A stretch of 64,000 bases of DNA from Streptomyces sp. NRRL F-5126 (GCF_000721265.1 NZ_JOFZ01000001.1:806001-870000); one strand, 5' to 3'. Positions 8,440 through 17,581 are shown, numbered from the stretch's first letter. The notes: generated by a model not told the origin, from the letters alone. A program made the numbers and translations.

Positions 8440-8877
8440 ATGGCGGCACATACGTCACCCGGCATCGATCAGCACCCGGACATCATGGCCCTCCGCGCCC
8501 ACTCCGAGCGAGCCACGACCAACCCGGCGGCCCAGGCCGTCGAGGGTCTGGCCCTGCTGGCAGGTCTGTTCCTGGCGGCATCGCCGTGGATCGTCGGGTT
8601 CAGCGGCTTGACCACGCTGACCGTGACCAACCTGATCGCCGGCGTCGCGTTCACCCTGCTCACCATGGGGTTCGTCAACTCCGCCTACGAGCGCACGCAC
8701 GGCATGAGCTGGGCCGCGCTCGGCATCGGCATCTGGACGATCATCGCACCGTGGGTCGTGTCGGGGAGCGTGGACACGACGCGCACGATCTGGAGCAACT
8801 GCGTCGTCGGCGGCGTGATGGTGCTCCTCTCCCTGGCCACGGGGGCCATGGTCGCGCGAGCCGCGCGAAGGCCGTGA
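8440..8877 (+). CDS. SPW-repeat membrane protein
   Basis: 145 residues from the ATG at 8440, chosen because AAGGAGGTGG sits at ideal distance (the frame is open from 8377). Four hydrophobic helices form two repeats, each with the SPW-type motif: AASPWIVGFSG (~45) and IIAPWVVSGS (~103). This two-repeat arrangement defines the SPW family of small integral membrane proteins found in actinobacteria and proteobacteria; function is unknown. It is single, facing away from the sedolisin and convergent with the antiporter. Confidence 0.85.
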   Translation: MAAHTSPGIDQHPDIMALRAHSERATTNPAAQAVEGLALLAGLFLAASPWIVGFSGLTTLTVTNLIAGVAFTLLTMGFVNSAYERTHGMSWAALGIGIWTIIAPWVVSGSVDTTRTIWSNCVVGGVMVLLSLATGAMVARAARRP

Positions 8878-8936
8878 CCGCCGGCGTCTGCGCGGCGGTG
8901 TCCTGACACCGGCGCGGTGACGCGGCAGCAGGGTCC

Positions 8937-8976
8937 CCGGGAGCCGGCGGCACGTGTCCGTGCCGCCGGCTCCCGG
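8937..8976. terminator. Perfect 18-bp bidirectional hairpin terminator
   Basis: The arms CCGGGAGCCGGCGGCACG and CGTGCCGCCGGCTCCCGG are exact complements with a TGTC tetraloop. It lies between the convergent ends of the SPW gene (8877) and the antiporter (8988). Confidence 0.85.
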
Positions 8977-8987
8977 CTGTTCCGGGC

Positions 8988-10574
8988 TCATGCCTCGCCG
9001 AGGCTCGCCTGCTCCAGGTCGAGGGCGCGCTGCAGGCGGCGCATCGTCGCGCCGCTGATCTCGCTGCTCTCGTAGAGCCTGTGCAGCTCCGACGTCTCCG
9101 CCCTTATCAGCACGCGGCGCAGGTCGCGGTCGTCCTCGTGGAGGGTCTCCTCGCGCGGGCCGTCCGCGTCCCCCGCGCCGTGGCCGTGCGCGGCGTCGAG
9201 CCTGCGCCGCGCCTGGTCGACGGCGGTGGGCGGGGCCGCGCCGAGTTCCGCCAACCGGTCGAGCTCGGCGAGTGCACGGCCCGCCAGCGCGCCGCGCACC
9301 CACGCCTCCTCGCGGACGGTGTGCTCGGGCTCCAGGGCGATCCCCGACCAGCGCACGACGGACGTGAGGCTGAACCCCTGACCGACGAGGGTGACCACGA
9401 CCACGCCCGTGGTCAGCACCAGCACCAGCGCGCGGTGCGGCAGCGGCTGTCCCGCGTCGGTGGTCAGCGGGATCGACAGTGCGGCGGCCAGCGGCACGAC
9501 ACCCCGCGTCCCGGCCCACGTCACGACGGCCGGGACGCGCCACGACACGCGCGGCCTCCCCGCGCCACGCTCGCCGCGCCTGCCGCCTCGCACGTACTGC
9601 GTCAGCGCCGACATCGGGAAGACCCACAGCAGCCGCACGGCGAGCACCGTGCACGCGCACGCGATCACCCACAGCGGCCAGCTCCCCTCCGTGGCCTCCA
9701 ACTCCGGCACCATGACCGGCAGCTGAAGCCCGATGAGGGCGAAGACCACGCTTTCGAGCAGGAACACGATCGTCCCGTAGACGGCGTGGGTCTGGAGCCT
9801 GATGCCCGGGCTGCCCAGCCGGTGGCCGGTGCTGCCGAGCACCACCGCCGCGACCACCACCGCCGTCACACCGGACGCGTGCGACTCCTCGGCCACTACG
9901 TACGCCGCGTACGGGGTGACCAGCGCGATCACCGTCTCCAGCGTCGGGTCCTCGGTGCGGCGGCGGATGAGCACCACGAGGCCGCCGATCGCGCCGCCGA
10001 TCAGCGCGCCGCCACCGCCGAGCAGCAGGAACCGCCACGCGGCGCCCGGCAAGGACACGGCTCCCGCGGCGACCGCGCCGGAGACGGCGACCTTGAACAA
10101 CACGAGGCTCGTCGCGTCGTTGAACAGGCTCTCCCCTTGCACCATCGTCTGCACGCGCGGCGGCAGCGAGAGCCTGCGTCCGAGCGCCGTGACCGCGACC
10201 GGGTCGGTGCTCGCGAGCACCGCGCCGAGGACGAACGCCATCGACGGCGACAGCGGCGTGAAGGCCGACGCGACCAGCGCGACCGCGGCGGCCGACGCGA
10301 GGACGAGGCCGAAGGCCAGCGCGGCAACCGGCCGCCACACGGGACGCAGTTCACGCGCCGAGAGCTCCTCGGCCGACGCGTGGAGCAGTGGTGGGAGCAC
10401 GACCAGGCTGATGACCTCGGGCGGCACGCGCACGTCGGGCACCCACGGCGCGAGTCCCACGAGCAGGCCCGCCACCACGAGGAGGGACGGGGCGGGCACC
10501 TTCCAGTGCCGGGCGCCCGTCGCCACGGCGGTGGCGAGCACGACGAGGAGAAGGATGACGGTCAAGCTGGCCAT
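8988..10574 (-). CDS. Na+/H+ antiporter, CPA1 (NhaP/NHE) type
   Basis: 528 residues from the ATG at 10574 (MASLTVILLLVVLATAVATG). Twelve or so helices are visible. LASTDPVAVTALG and QGESLFNDATSLVLF are the CPA1 ion-site motifs, with the ND pair expected for electroneutral exchange. A cytosolic C-tail of ~130 residues, rich in Glu/Arg/His, follows the last helix and is likely regulatory. The protein exchanges cytosolic sodium or potassium for protons in the plasma membrane, for pH and salt tolerance. It is a single gene, closed by the strong shared terminator at 8937. Confidence 0.92.
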   Translation of the reverse strand: MASLTVILLLVVLATAVATGARHWKVPAPSLLVVAGLLVGLAPWVPDVRVPPEVISLVVLPPLLHASAEELSARELRPVWRPVAALAFGLVLASAAAVALVASAFTPLSPSMAFVLGAVLASTDPVAVTALGRRLSLPPRVQTMVQGESLFNDATSLVLFKVAVSGAVAAGAVSLPGAAWRFLLLGGGGALIGGAIGGLVVLIRRRTEDPTLETVIALVTPYAAYVVAEESHASGVTAVVVAAVVLGSTGHRLGSPGIRLQTHAVYGTIVFLLESVVFALIGLQLPVMVPELEATEGSWPLWVIACACTVLAVRLLWVFPMSALTQYVRGGRRGERGAGRPRVSWRVPAVVTWAGTRGVVPLAAALSIPLTTDAGQPLPHRALVLVLTTGVVVVTLVGQGFSLTSVVRWSGIALEPEHTVREEAWVRGALAGRALAELDRLAELGAAPPTAVDQARRRLDAAHGHGAGDADGPREETLHEDDRDLRRVLIRAETSELHRLYESSEISGATMRRLQRALDLEQASLGEA

Positions 10575-10707
10575 GGGGCTCCCTGATCGGCTGACTGACG
10601 CGACAGAGAACAGAGAGCTGTCACGCCGCCGACCAGGCTTCCCGGCACACCGCAACCCATCTTACGGGTCGGCCGGTCCGTGCCCCTCCTGCCTGCGTGT
10701 GCCGGGA

Positions 10708-11616
10708 TCAGCCGCGGGTTCGGCCGGCGGTTCGGCCGGCGGTGAAGTCCCGCAGGAGTTCGGCCAGCCGGTGCGGCTGGTCGATCGGGATGAGCGTGTA
10801 CGTGTCGTCGAGCTCCACCAGGCGCGCGTCGGGGAACAGGGCGGCGAGCCGTGGGCCGTGCGCGCGCGGCATCAGCCTGTCCTCCTTCGCCCACACGACC
10901 AGCACCGGACGGTCGAACGTCCGCATGCCGTCCGCGTAACGCAGCAGGGTGGCACGGTCGGGCACCGACAGGACGTACGCGGCGAGGTCGCGGCGTACCA
11001 GCGGATCGACGCGGCCCGGGGTGAACCAGGCGTCCATCATCGCGCCGGGCACCGGGCGCCGGCTCATCCAGCCCCATCCCCCGGGCGCCCTGCGCAGCGC
11101 GCGGAAGCGCAGCCCCTCCATCATCAGCCGCACCGTGGCCGGTGCACGGCACGCGGCCGCCACCAGGCGGCCGGGCAGACCGGGCGGGTAGTTGTCGAAC
11201 GCCTCGCACGCCGTGAGCACCAGCCGCCCTACGCGCGCGACGACCTCGGGCCGCCCCTGAGAGAGGAGGACCTGCGCGCCGCCCCAGTCGTTGAGGACGA
11301 GCGTCACGTCACGCAGGTCGAGGGCTTCGAGGAACTCCCCTACCAGCAGCGCCATCCCGCGCAGTGTGAGGTCGGCGCCGTCCCGCATGGGGATGCGGTG
11401 CGCGCCGAGCGGCAGCGTCGGGCGCACGCAGCGGAAGCCGGGGCCGAGGTCGGCGACGACCTCGTGCCAGACCGAGCTGTCCATGGTCAGCCCGTGCAGC
11501 AGCACCAGAGTCGGCCGCTCGCGCGGCTCGCCTGCCGCAGTCTCGCCCGCCGCCGTCTCGCCGTGGGCGGTGTCCTCGTACTCGATCGTGCCGGCCGAGA
11601 GCGTCACCTCGGGCAT
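10708..11616 (-). CDS. Alpha/beta hydrolase with Asp nucleophile and no catalytic His
   Basis: 302 residues from the ATG at 11616 (GGAGGT upstream). LVLLHGLTMDSSVWHEVV supplies the oxyanion HG. The nucleophile elbow is LVLNDWGGAQVLL: Asp in the DWGG of haloalkane dehalogenase-type enzymes rather than Ser in GxSxG. A candidate acid lies in VVWAKEDRLMP. At the place where the catalytic His should stand (normally ...GHF.P...P) the protein reads DDTYTLIPIDQPHRLAELL, with no His. I recall other actinobacterial homologues with a similar YTLIP segment. It may be a dehalogenase-like protein using another residue, or a non-catalytic binder. Divergent from the alcohol dehydrogenase. Confidence 0.8.
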   Translation of the reverse strand: MPEVTLSAGTIEYEDTAHGETAAGETAAGEPRERPTLVLLHGLTMDSSVWHEVVADLGPGFRCVRPTLPLGAHRIPMRDGADLTLRGMALLVGEFLEALDLRDVTLVLNDWGGAQVLLSQGRPEVVARVGRLVLTACEAFDNYPPGLPGRLVAAACRAPATVRLMMEGLRFRALRRAPGGWGWMSRRPVPGAMMDAWFTPGRVDPLVRRDLAAYVLSVPDRATLLRYADGMRTFDRPVLVVWAKEDRLMPRAHGPRLAALFPDARLVELDDTYTLIPIDQPHRLAELLRDFTAGRTAGRTRG

Positions 11617-11735
11617 CGGTACCTCCGGGCTCGGTGTGCGAATGCGCCGACTCTGCCGGCCTACGGTAGGCCCGGGACCGGCGCGGGCCAACCAGCACCG
11701 CCGTGCCCATAGGACCGGGAAGGGGCGTGACGGGG

Positions 11736-12839
11736 ATGCGGGCCGTGGTGTTCGAGGAGTTCGGCGCGGTTCCGGAGGTGCGCGAGGTGCCGGATCCGGC
11801 GCCGTCGCCCGACGGTGTCGTCGTGCGGGTCGGCGCGACGGGCCTGTGCCGCAGCGACTGGCACGGCTGGATGGGCCACGACGACGGCATCGCGCTGCCG
11901 CACGTCCCGGGGCACGAGCTGGCGGGCCACGTGGTGGCCGTGGGCTCCGGCGTCGCCAACTGGCGGGTGGGGCAGCGCGTGACGGTGCCGTTCGTGTGCG
12001 CGTGCGGGCGGTGCCCGGCGTGCGCGACGGGCGACCAGCAGGTGTGCGAGGCGCAGGAGCAGCCCGGCTTCACGCACTGGGGCTCGTTCGCCGAGTACGT
12101 GCCGCTGCGCCACGCGGACGCGAACCTCGTCGCCGTGCCGGGCTCGATGTCCTTCCTGACGGCCGCGTCGCTCGGCTGCCGGTTCGCCACCGCGTACCGC
12201 GCGGTCGTGGAGCGGGCGCGCGTCCTGCCGGGCGAGTGGCTCGCGGTGCACGGCTGCGGCGGGGCCGGCCTGTCCGCCGTGATGATCGCGGCGGCGAGCG
12301 GCGCCCGGGTCGTCGCGATCGACGTGGCGCCGCGCGCGCTGGAGCTGGCGCGCGAGTTCGGCGCGGCGGTGTGCGTCGACGCCGCGTCCGTGCCGGACAC
12401 GGCGGCCGCGGTGCGCGACGCCACCGGCGGCGGCGCCCACGCCTCGCTCGACGCGCTGGGCTCGCCCGCCACGTGCGCGGCGTCGGTCATGTCGCTGCGG
12501 CGCCGGGGCAGGCATGTACAGGTCGGGCTGCTGCCGGGCGACGGCACGCCGCTGCCGATGGACCGGGTCGTGGCGTACGAGATCGACGTCCTCGGCTCGC
12601 ACGGCATGGCGGCGCACGCCTATCCGCGGCTGATGCGGCAGGTGGCGGCGGGCGCCCTGCGGCCCGACCTGCTGGTGACGTCGGTGATCGGCCTGGACGC
12701 GGCACCGGCGGCGCTCGCGGCGATGGGCGAGCGGGTGACGGCGCCGTCGCCGTCACCATCGCCGTCACCGTCGCCGGGCATGACGGTGATCACGCCGCGT
12801 TCGGCACTGCGGCCGGACCTTGCCCCACCCGCCGGGTAG
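11736..12839 (+). CDS. Zinc-dependent alcohol dehydrogenase (MDR family)
   Basis: 367 residues from the ATG at 11736. Catalytic zinc ligands are seen in [11 protein letters not shown] (Cys) and [11 protein letters not shown] (His-Glu). The structural zinc loop is [17 protein letters not shown] with four cysteines. [14 protein letters not shown] is the NAD(P)-binding turn of the Rossmann domain. It oxidises alcohols or reduces aldehydes; the substrate is unknown. Oddly, a (Pro-Ser)5 run, encoded by a tcgccg/tcacca microsatellite at ~12746-12776, interrupts the C-terminus just before the usual GMTVITP strand. The gene is divergent from the alpha/beta hydrolase, with 119 bp between starts. Confidence 0.92.
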   Translation: MRAVVFEEFGAVPEVREVPDPAPSPDGVVVRVGATGLCRSDWHGWMGHDDGIALPHVPGHELAGHVVAVGSGVANWRVGQRVTVPFVCACGRCPACATGDQQVCEAQEQPGFTHWGSFAEYVPLRHADANLVAVPGSMSFLTAASLGCRFATAYRAVVERARVLPGEWLAVHGCGGAGLSAVMIAAASGARVVAIDVAPRALELAREFGAAVCVDAASVPDTAAAVRDATGGGAHASLDALGSPATCAASVMSLRRRGRHVQVGLLPGDGTPLPMDRVVAYEIDVLGSHGMAAHAYPRLMRQVAAGALRPDLLVTSVIGLDAAPAALAAMGERVTAPSPSPSPSPSPGMTVITPRSALRPDLAPPAG

Positions 12840-12893
12840 GGTCGGGTCCGCCGTCTACTACGTGGACATGACATATCAGCCGAGTTCGGGACA

Positions 12894-12927
12894 GGCATAA
12901 CGGACACACCCGGATCCGGCATAACGG
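12894..12927. repeat. Direct repeat GGCATAACGG x2
   Basis: GGCATAACGG occurs at 12894-12903 and again at 12918-12927, 24 bp apart, in the otherwise empty gap upstream of the acyltransferase gene. The spacing is near two helical turns, so it could be a regulator site. Confidence 0.4.
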
Positions 12928-13024
12928 TACGGCAAACTCACCGCATCGATACGGCCACTATGAGTTTTGGCTTAATGCATGGCGGACACCGTGTGGGCCC
13001 GCGCTTTCCGGGCACGGGCACGAC

Positions 13025-14509
13025 GTGGACGCTACCCCTGGAACCGACACGGCAGCGGCCGGCCGCACACGCGACTCGGCCGAGGAAGCGAACGGCGGCG
13101 GCAGACGCGATGCCCGGCCGCAGTCCTGCGCGCCCGCGCGAGCCGCCCCCGGCTCCGGCGGGTCCGGCGGGTCCGGCGGGTCCGCGCAGGACGGTGCGTC
13201 AGAGGGGGCCGAGGCGTCCGCCGTCGCCGGTACGGGTGGCGGCCCCGGGTCCGACGCCAGCGCCTCGGGCGAGTCGCACGGCGGCATGCCCGTCCAGCCG
13301 AAACTCGCGGCGCCGGGCGGTGGGCGGGGTTTCCCGTCCGCGATCCGGCGCAGCGGGCGGGTGCCGGGCGTCGACGGGATGCGGACGCTCGCCGTCGGGC
13401 TCGTGATGGTCTACCACCTGGAGCCGGGGCTGCTGCCCGGCGGCTCGATCGGGGTGGACATCTTCTTCACCATCAGCGGTTTCGTGATCACGCGCCTGCT
13501 CGTCGCCGAGTACGCGCGTACGGGCAACGTCGCCATGGCCCCCTTCTACTGGCGGCGCTGGCTGCGGCTCGTCCCCGCGCTGCTGACCGTGTGCGCGCTG
13601 TGCGCGGTGCTGGCCGGGGTGACGAAGCTCGCCGGGTTCGACGGGGCGTGGACGTCGCTGCTGCTGTCCGTGACGTTCCTGGTCAACCTCGTACGGGCGA
13701 CCGAGCCCGGGCCGTACTCGAACGGCACCGCGCTCCTCGCGCAGAACTGGTCGCTCGGCGTGGAGGAGCAGTTCTACCTGCTCTGGCCGCCGCTGCTGCG
13801 CGCGCTGCTGCGCAAGGTGCGTCCGCGCACCGTGCTGATCTGGGCCGGCGTGCTCTGCCTGCTGCCGGTCGCCTGGCGGTGGCTGCTGTGGAACCCCACC
13901 GAGGCGCACCGCATCTACAACGGCACCGACACGCGCGCCGACCAGCTGCTCGCCGGGGCGCTCCTCGCGATCGCCGTGGCCAGGCTGCGCCACGACGACC
14001 CGCGGCTCGCGGCGCTGCGGCGGTGGGCCGGGCGGCTGGCCTGGCCGTGCATGATCCTGCTCGGGCTGATCGTGTGGCAGATCCCGGTGACGGGCGCGAC
14101 GGCGTGGACGGAGAGCTGGTACACGGTCGGCTTCCTGGCCACGGCGCTGTTCTCGGCGGCGATCATCGCAGCGCTCGAGCTGCGGCCGCGCTCGGCGCTC
14201 TCCTGGGTGCTGTCGCTCGCGCCGCTCGCCTGGATCGGGCGCAACCTCAGCTACGGGCTCTACCTGTGGCACTACCCGCTGGGACGGCTGATGGCCGACC
14301 TGGGTGTGACCCGCTGGCACCTGGTGGCGACGCTGGCCGCGTCGTTCGCCGCGGCGACCGCGTCGTACTACCTCGTCGAACGGCCGCTGAACCGGCGCTG
14401 GCGGCGCCGCGGTCCCGGCGCGTCGCGTGAGCGCCGCGCGGCGGCAGCGGGAGCGGGAGCGGCGGGCGCGGGCCGCGACCGCGAGCGGGAGGCGGTCGCG
14501 GTGTCGTGA
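13025..14509 (+). CDS. Membrane acyltransferase (acyltransferase 3/OafA-type)
   Basis: 494 residues from a GTG at 13025; a later in-frame ATG at 13286 lacks a good RBS but would skip a Gly/Ser/Ala-rich, probably disordered segment. The conserved core begins GVDGMRTLAVGLVMVYHLEP with the essential His, followed by GVDIFFTISGFVITRLL and FYWRRWLRLVPALL, all hallmarks of acyltransferase 3. NWSLGVEEQFYLLWP is another family motif. About ten transmembrane helices are present; no SGNH domain follows. These enzymes O-acylate cell-surface glycans, lipids or antibiotics; the acceptor is unknown. The stop codon lies inside the first 41-bp tandem repeat. Confidence 0.92.
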   Translation: MDATPGTDTAAAGRTRDSAEEANGGGRRDARPQSCAPARAAPGSGGSGGSGGSAQDGASEGAEASAVAGTGGGPGSDASASGESHGGMPVQPKLAAPGGGRGFPSAIRRSGRVPGVDGMRTLAVGLVMVYHLEPGLLPGGSIGVDIFFTISGFVITRLLVAEYARTGNVAMAPFYWRRWLRLVPALLTVCALCAVLAGVTKLAGFDGAWTSLLLSVTFLVNLVRATEPGPYSNGTALLAQNWSLGVEEQFYLLWPPLLRALLRKVRPRTVLIWAGVLCLLPVAWRWLLWNPTEAHRIYNGTDTRADQLLAGALLAIAVARLRHDDPRLAALRRWAGRLAWPCMILLGLIVWQIPVTGATAWTESWYTVGFLATALFSAAIIAALELRPRSALSWVLSLAPLAWIGRNLSYGLYLWHYPLGRLMADLGVTRWHLVATLAASFAAATASYYLVERPLNRRWRRRGPGASRERRAAAAGAGAAGAGRDREREAVAVS

Positions 14510-14602
14510 CCCACGGCGCGCGTGCCGCTGCCCACGGGGCGGTGCCGTGACCCACGGCGCGCGTGCCGCTGCCCACGGGGCGGTGCCGTGACCCACGGCG
14601 CG
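14506..14602. repeat. 41-bp tandem repeat, two copies plus a partial third
   Basis: A unit starting GTGACCCACGGCGCGCGTGC runs 14506-14546, repeats identically at 14547-14587, and begins a third time at 14588. The first unit contains the acyltransferase stop codon. It merges into the following degenerate array. Confidence 0.85.
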
Positions 14603-14639
14603 GGGGCAGCGTCGGGGCGGGGTCCAGCCCGGGCGGACA

Positions 14640-15310
14640 GCACCGGGCGGGTCGCGCCCGGGTACACCACACCGGACAGGTCAGGCCCCGGAAGCACGGC
14701 GCCGCGCAGGTCCAAGCCGCAGCAGACGGCACCGGACAGGTCCAGCCCGGGCACACCACACCGCGCGGGGCCGAGCCGCAGCAGGCGGAGCCCCGTGGGA
14801 CCGAACCACCGCAGGCGGCACCGGGCAGAGGACAGGCCCAAGCAACCCACACCGCGCAGGTCAGGCCCGGACGCACAGCGCCGCACAGGCCCGAACCGCA
14901 GCAGACGGAGCCCGGTGGGTGCGAGCCACCGCAGGCGGCACCGGGCCGGGGCCGGGCACACCGCACCCCGCAGGTCCGAGCCCGAGCGGTCGGCGCCGCG
15001 CAGATCTAGCCCGGCACACCACACCGCGCAGGTCAGGCCCGGACGGGCGGCACCGCGCAGGTCCGAGCCCCAGCAGACCGCACCGGACAGGTCCAGCCCG
15101 GGCACACCACACCGGACAGGTCCGAGCCGCGGCGGGCTGCGCCGGGCGGGACCGGGCCACCGCAGGCGGCACCGGGCAGAGGCCAGGCCCAAGCAACCCA
15201 CACCGCGCGGGTCAGGCCCGGACGCACAGCGCCGCGCGGGGCCGAGCCGCAGCAGGCGGAGCCCCGTGGGACCGAACCACCGCAGGCGGCACCGGGCCGG
15301 GGCCGGGCGG
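14640..15310. repeat. Degenerate ~30-bp tandem array, non-coding
   Basis: The gap between the convergent acyltransferase and XRE genes is filled with variants of a 30-bp unit such as CACCGCGCAGGTCCGAGCCG followed by CAGCAGACGG. Higher-order copies exist: a 65-bp block at 14761-14825 recurs unchanged at 15232-15296, and 14811-14884 recurs with two differences at 15163-15236. All frames are repetitive; the minus strand would give a 10-residue repeat like GLDLRGAVCP, but no start/RBS or stable frame supports translation. It looks like replication-slippage DNA. Confidence 0.8.
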
Positions 15311-15317
15311 GGCGCCC

Positions 15318-16184
15318 TCAGCCCAGGTCGTCGCGGAACCGCTCCAGCAGCCGCCGCGTGCCGGTGGCGGACTCGGCCATGGCGACCATGCGGTCCATGG
15401 CCTCCATGTGCTCGGAGACCTCGTTCTCCTCGTCCAGGTAGAGCGCGCCGGTCAGGTACTCGATGTAGACCATGTCCGGGATCTCGGGGACGTCGAACCT
15501 GAACAGGACGAAGGGGCTGTACGTGCCCGGGTGGTGGCCCGCCCCCAGCGTCGCTATCTGGAGGGTCACGTTGGGCAGTTCCGTCATCTCCAGCAGCCGC
15601 TCGACCTGTTCGCGCATCAGCTCGGGGCCGCCGACCGGCCTGCGCAGCACCGTCTCGTCGATGACGGCCCAGAACGTCGGGGGCGCCTCGGCGCGGGTGA
15701 GGAACGACTGGCGGCGCATGCGCAGGGCGACCTGGCGCTCGACGCGCTCCGGGTCGGGCTGGCCGACGGCGCCGTTGATGAGGATCTCGCGCGTGTACGC
15801 CTCGGTCTGCAGGACGCCGGGCACGAAGTGCGGCTCGTACTCGCGGATGGTCTTGGCGGACTCCTCCAGGCTCACGTACCCGCCGAACCAGTCGGGCAGG
15901 ACGTCGTGGAACCGCTGCCACCAGCCGGGCTTGTTGGCCTCTTCGGTGAGCTCCAGGTACGCGGTGATCTCGTCGGGCGCCACGCCGTAGGCGGGCAGCA
16001 GCACCTGGAGGTACGGGATCTTCAGCGCGACCTCGGCCGACTCCATCCGGCGGATGGTGGCGACGGTCACATGCAGGAACTTGGCCGCTTCCTCGCGGCT
16101 GACCTTCGCGCCCTCGCGCAGAGCCCGAAGCTGTCTGCTCAGGACGAGTTGACCGATCGTCGGGGCAGAACGCGGCTCACTCAT
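15318..16184 (-). CDS. XRE-family regulator with DUF5753-type sensory domain
   Basis: 288 residues from the ATG at 16184. The helix-turn-helix is at ~15-70: LVLSRQLRALREGAKVSREE then AAKFLHVTVATIRRMES. From ~95 on comes the DUF5753-like region: WWQRFHDVLPDWFGGYVSLE, YEPHFVPGVLQTEAYTREIL, and an RRQSFL segment. This is the WhiJ-like architecture common in streptomycetes, often paired with a DUF397 protein; no such partner is adjacent here. It is transcribed toward the repeat array and divergent from the glycosyltransferase, whose promoter region carries an 11-bp tandem repeat. Confidence 0.9.
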   Translation of the reverse strand: MSEPRSAPTIGQLVLSRQLRALREGAKVSREEAAKFLHVTVATIRRMESAEVALKIPYLQVLLPAYGVAPDEITAYLELTEEANKPGWWQRFHDVLPDWFGGYVSLEESAKTIREYEPHFVPGVLQTEAYTREILINGAVGQPDPERVERQVALRMRRQSFLTRAEAPPTFWAVIDETVLRRPVGGPELMREQVERLLEMTELPNVTLQIATLGAGHHPGTYSPFVLFRFDVPEIPDMVYIEYLTGALYLDEENEVSEHMEAMDRMVAMAESATGTRRLLERFRDDLG

Positions 16185-16368
16185 GCCCACCCCTCGTCCG
16201 CCGTCCGCGCTGAACCATTCCGGCAGTCTGACACAAGGGGATCGCCGGCGGACCTGCACGGTACACATTGTTCCGCCGCCGTTCGCGTGCCCGCCGCAAC
16301 GCGATCGCGACGTGACCGGAGGTGATCGTTCCACGCGGGGGCGCCCGCGCCGCGGCTTCGGTGCCGGA

Positions 16369-16412
16369 TATGTGCCGAGTACGTGCCCGGTACGTGCCGG
16401 GTACGTGCCGGG
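16369..16412. repeat. Four tandem 11-bp repeats (TACGTGCCGGG)
   Basis: TATGTGCCGAG, TACGTGCCCGG and two TACGTGCCGGG copies run head to tail at 16369-16412. They lie in the 381-bp gap between the divergent XRE and glycosyltransferase genes, which otherwise shows nothing. An 11-bp period places each copy on the same DNA face, as in regulator-binding iterons. Confidence 0.6.
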
Positions 16413-16565
16413 CAAGGTGAACCCGGGGCGTCGGCGGCGATACCTTGCAGTGGCCTGACGGTGGAGAGGGCCCTATAGGCTCGGTACGACAGACCCCGCG
16501 GCCAGGAAATCCCGGCAGGCCGCCGGTATGCGCACGGGGCCCGAAGCAGAGCGGAGTGATGCGGC

Positions 16566-17441
16566 GTGACGCGACCACGCGTGGGAGTGGCCGTCCTGAC
16601 CATGGGGACCAGGCCCGTCGAGCTGCGCGCGCTGCTGGACTCCGTCGCCAAGCAGCAGGAGCCCGCACAGCGGATCGTCGTCGTCTGCAACGGTGCGCCG
16701 CTGCCCGAGCTGCCCGAGGGGGTCACCGGCGTGGAGCTCCCGGAGAACCTGGGCGTCACGGGCGGCCGCAACGCGGCGATCGCGGAGCTGCGGAAGACGG
16801 GCGACGTGGACCTGCTCGTCGATCTCGACGACGACGGCCTGCTGATCGACACGGACGTGTTCACCCGGGTCGCGGACCTGCACGAGGCGGACCCGCGGCT
16901 CGGCATCGTCTCCTTCCGCATCGCGGACGAGACCGGGTACACCGCCCGCAGGCACGTGCCGCGGCTGCGGGCGGACGACCCGATGCGGGGCGGCGAGGTC
17001 ACCACGTTCCTCGGCGGCGGCCACTCCCTGTCGATGGAGATGCTGGCGGGGATCGGCGGCTGGCCCCAGGAGTTCTTCTTCGCCCACGAGGAGACGGACA
17101 TGGCCTGGCGCGCGCTCGACGCGGGCTGGACGATCCGCTACGAGCCCGAGCTGGTGCTCCAGCACCCGCGCACCTCGCCCGCGCGGCACGCCGTCTACTA
17201 CCGGATGACCGCACGCAACCGCGTCTGGCTTGCGCGCCGCAACCTCCCGGCCCCTCTCGTCCCCGTGTACCTGGGCACGTGGATCCTGCTGACGATCGCC
17301 CGCACGCGCTCGGTCTCGGGCCTGCGCGCCTGGTTCGGCGGCTTCGGCGAGGGCATGCGCAAGCCGTGCGGCGCGCGGCGGCCGATGCGGTGGCGCACGG
17401 TACGCAGAATGACGGCGCTCGGCCGGCCCCCGGTCATCTGA
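16566..17441 (+). CDS. Family 2 glycosyltransferase
   Basis: 291 residues from a GTG. RPRVGVAVLTMGTRPVELRA begins the GT-A fold, NLGVTGGRNAAIAEL is the conserved NxGxxxGRN motif, and VDLDDDGLL is the acidic DxD metal/nucleotide-sugar site (~90). FFFAHEETDMAWRALDAGW contains the ExD catalytic region of GT2 enzymes. The C-terminus has one hydrophobic stretch (VPVYLGTWILLTIA) that may anchor to the membrane. The enzyme transfers a sugar from a nucleotide donor to a cell-wall or surface glycan; the acceptor is unknown. The next gene encodes a lipoprotein resembling a glycosidase, which fits a common polysaccharide role. Confidence 0.9.
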   Translation: MTRPRVGVAVLTMGTRPVELRALLDSVAKQQEPAQRIVVVCNGAPLPELPEGVTGVELPENLGVTGGRNAAIAELRKTGDVDLLVDLDDDGLLIDTDVFTRVADLHEADPRLGIVSFRIADETGYTARRHVPRLRADDPMRGGEVTTFLGGGHSLSMEMLAGIGGWPQEFFFAHEETDMAWRALDAGWTIRYEPELVLQHPRTSPARHAVYYRMTARNRVWLARRNLPAPLVPVYLGTWILLTIARTRSVSGLRAWFGGFGEGMRKPCGARRPMRWRTVRRMTALGRPPVI

Positions 17442-17478
17442 CGCCCACTCCGCCGCCCACTCGGGCCCGCGCCCCGAA

Positions 17479-17508
17479 CCGCCACCGCCACCGCCACCGC
17501 CACCGCCA
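17479..17508. repeat. CCGCCA hexanucleotide microsatellite (5 copies)
   Basis: Five exact head-to-tail copies lie in the 140-bp gap between the glycosyltransferase and the lipoprotein gene, upstream of the latter's likely promoter. Confidence 0.85.
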
Positions 17509-17581
17509 TGTAGCGTGGCGGCGGTTATCGTCCCCGGCCTGCCGGGCCGGGTGACCGGTCGCACGGAAGGGCAGGCGGCAC

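Noticed and set aside
14640..15310. CRISPR array
   Set aside because: The ~30-bp units are contiguous and degenerate, with no unique spacers and no cas genes nearby.
14368..15921. Long minus-strand ORF with pentapeptide-like repeats
   Set aside because: It crosses the XRE gene and the acyltransferase in the wrong frame, lacks an RBS, and its repeats follow from the DNA repeats.
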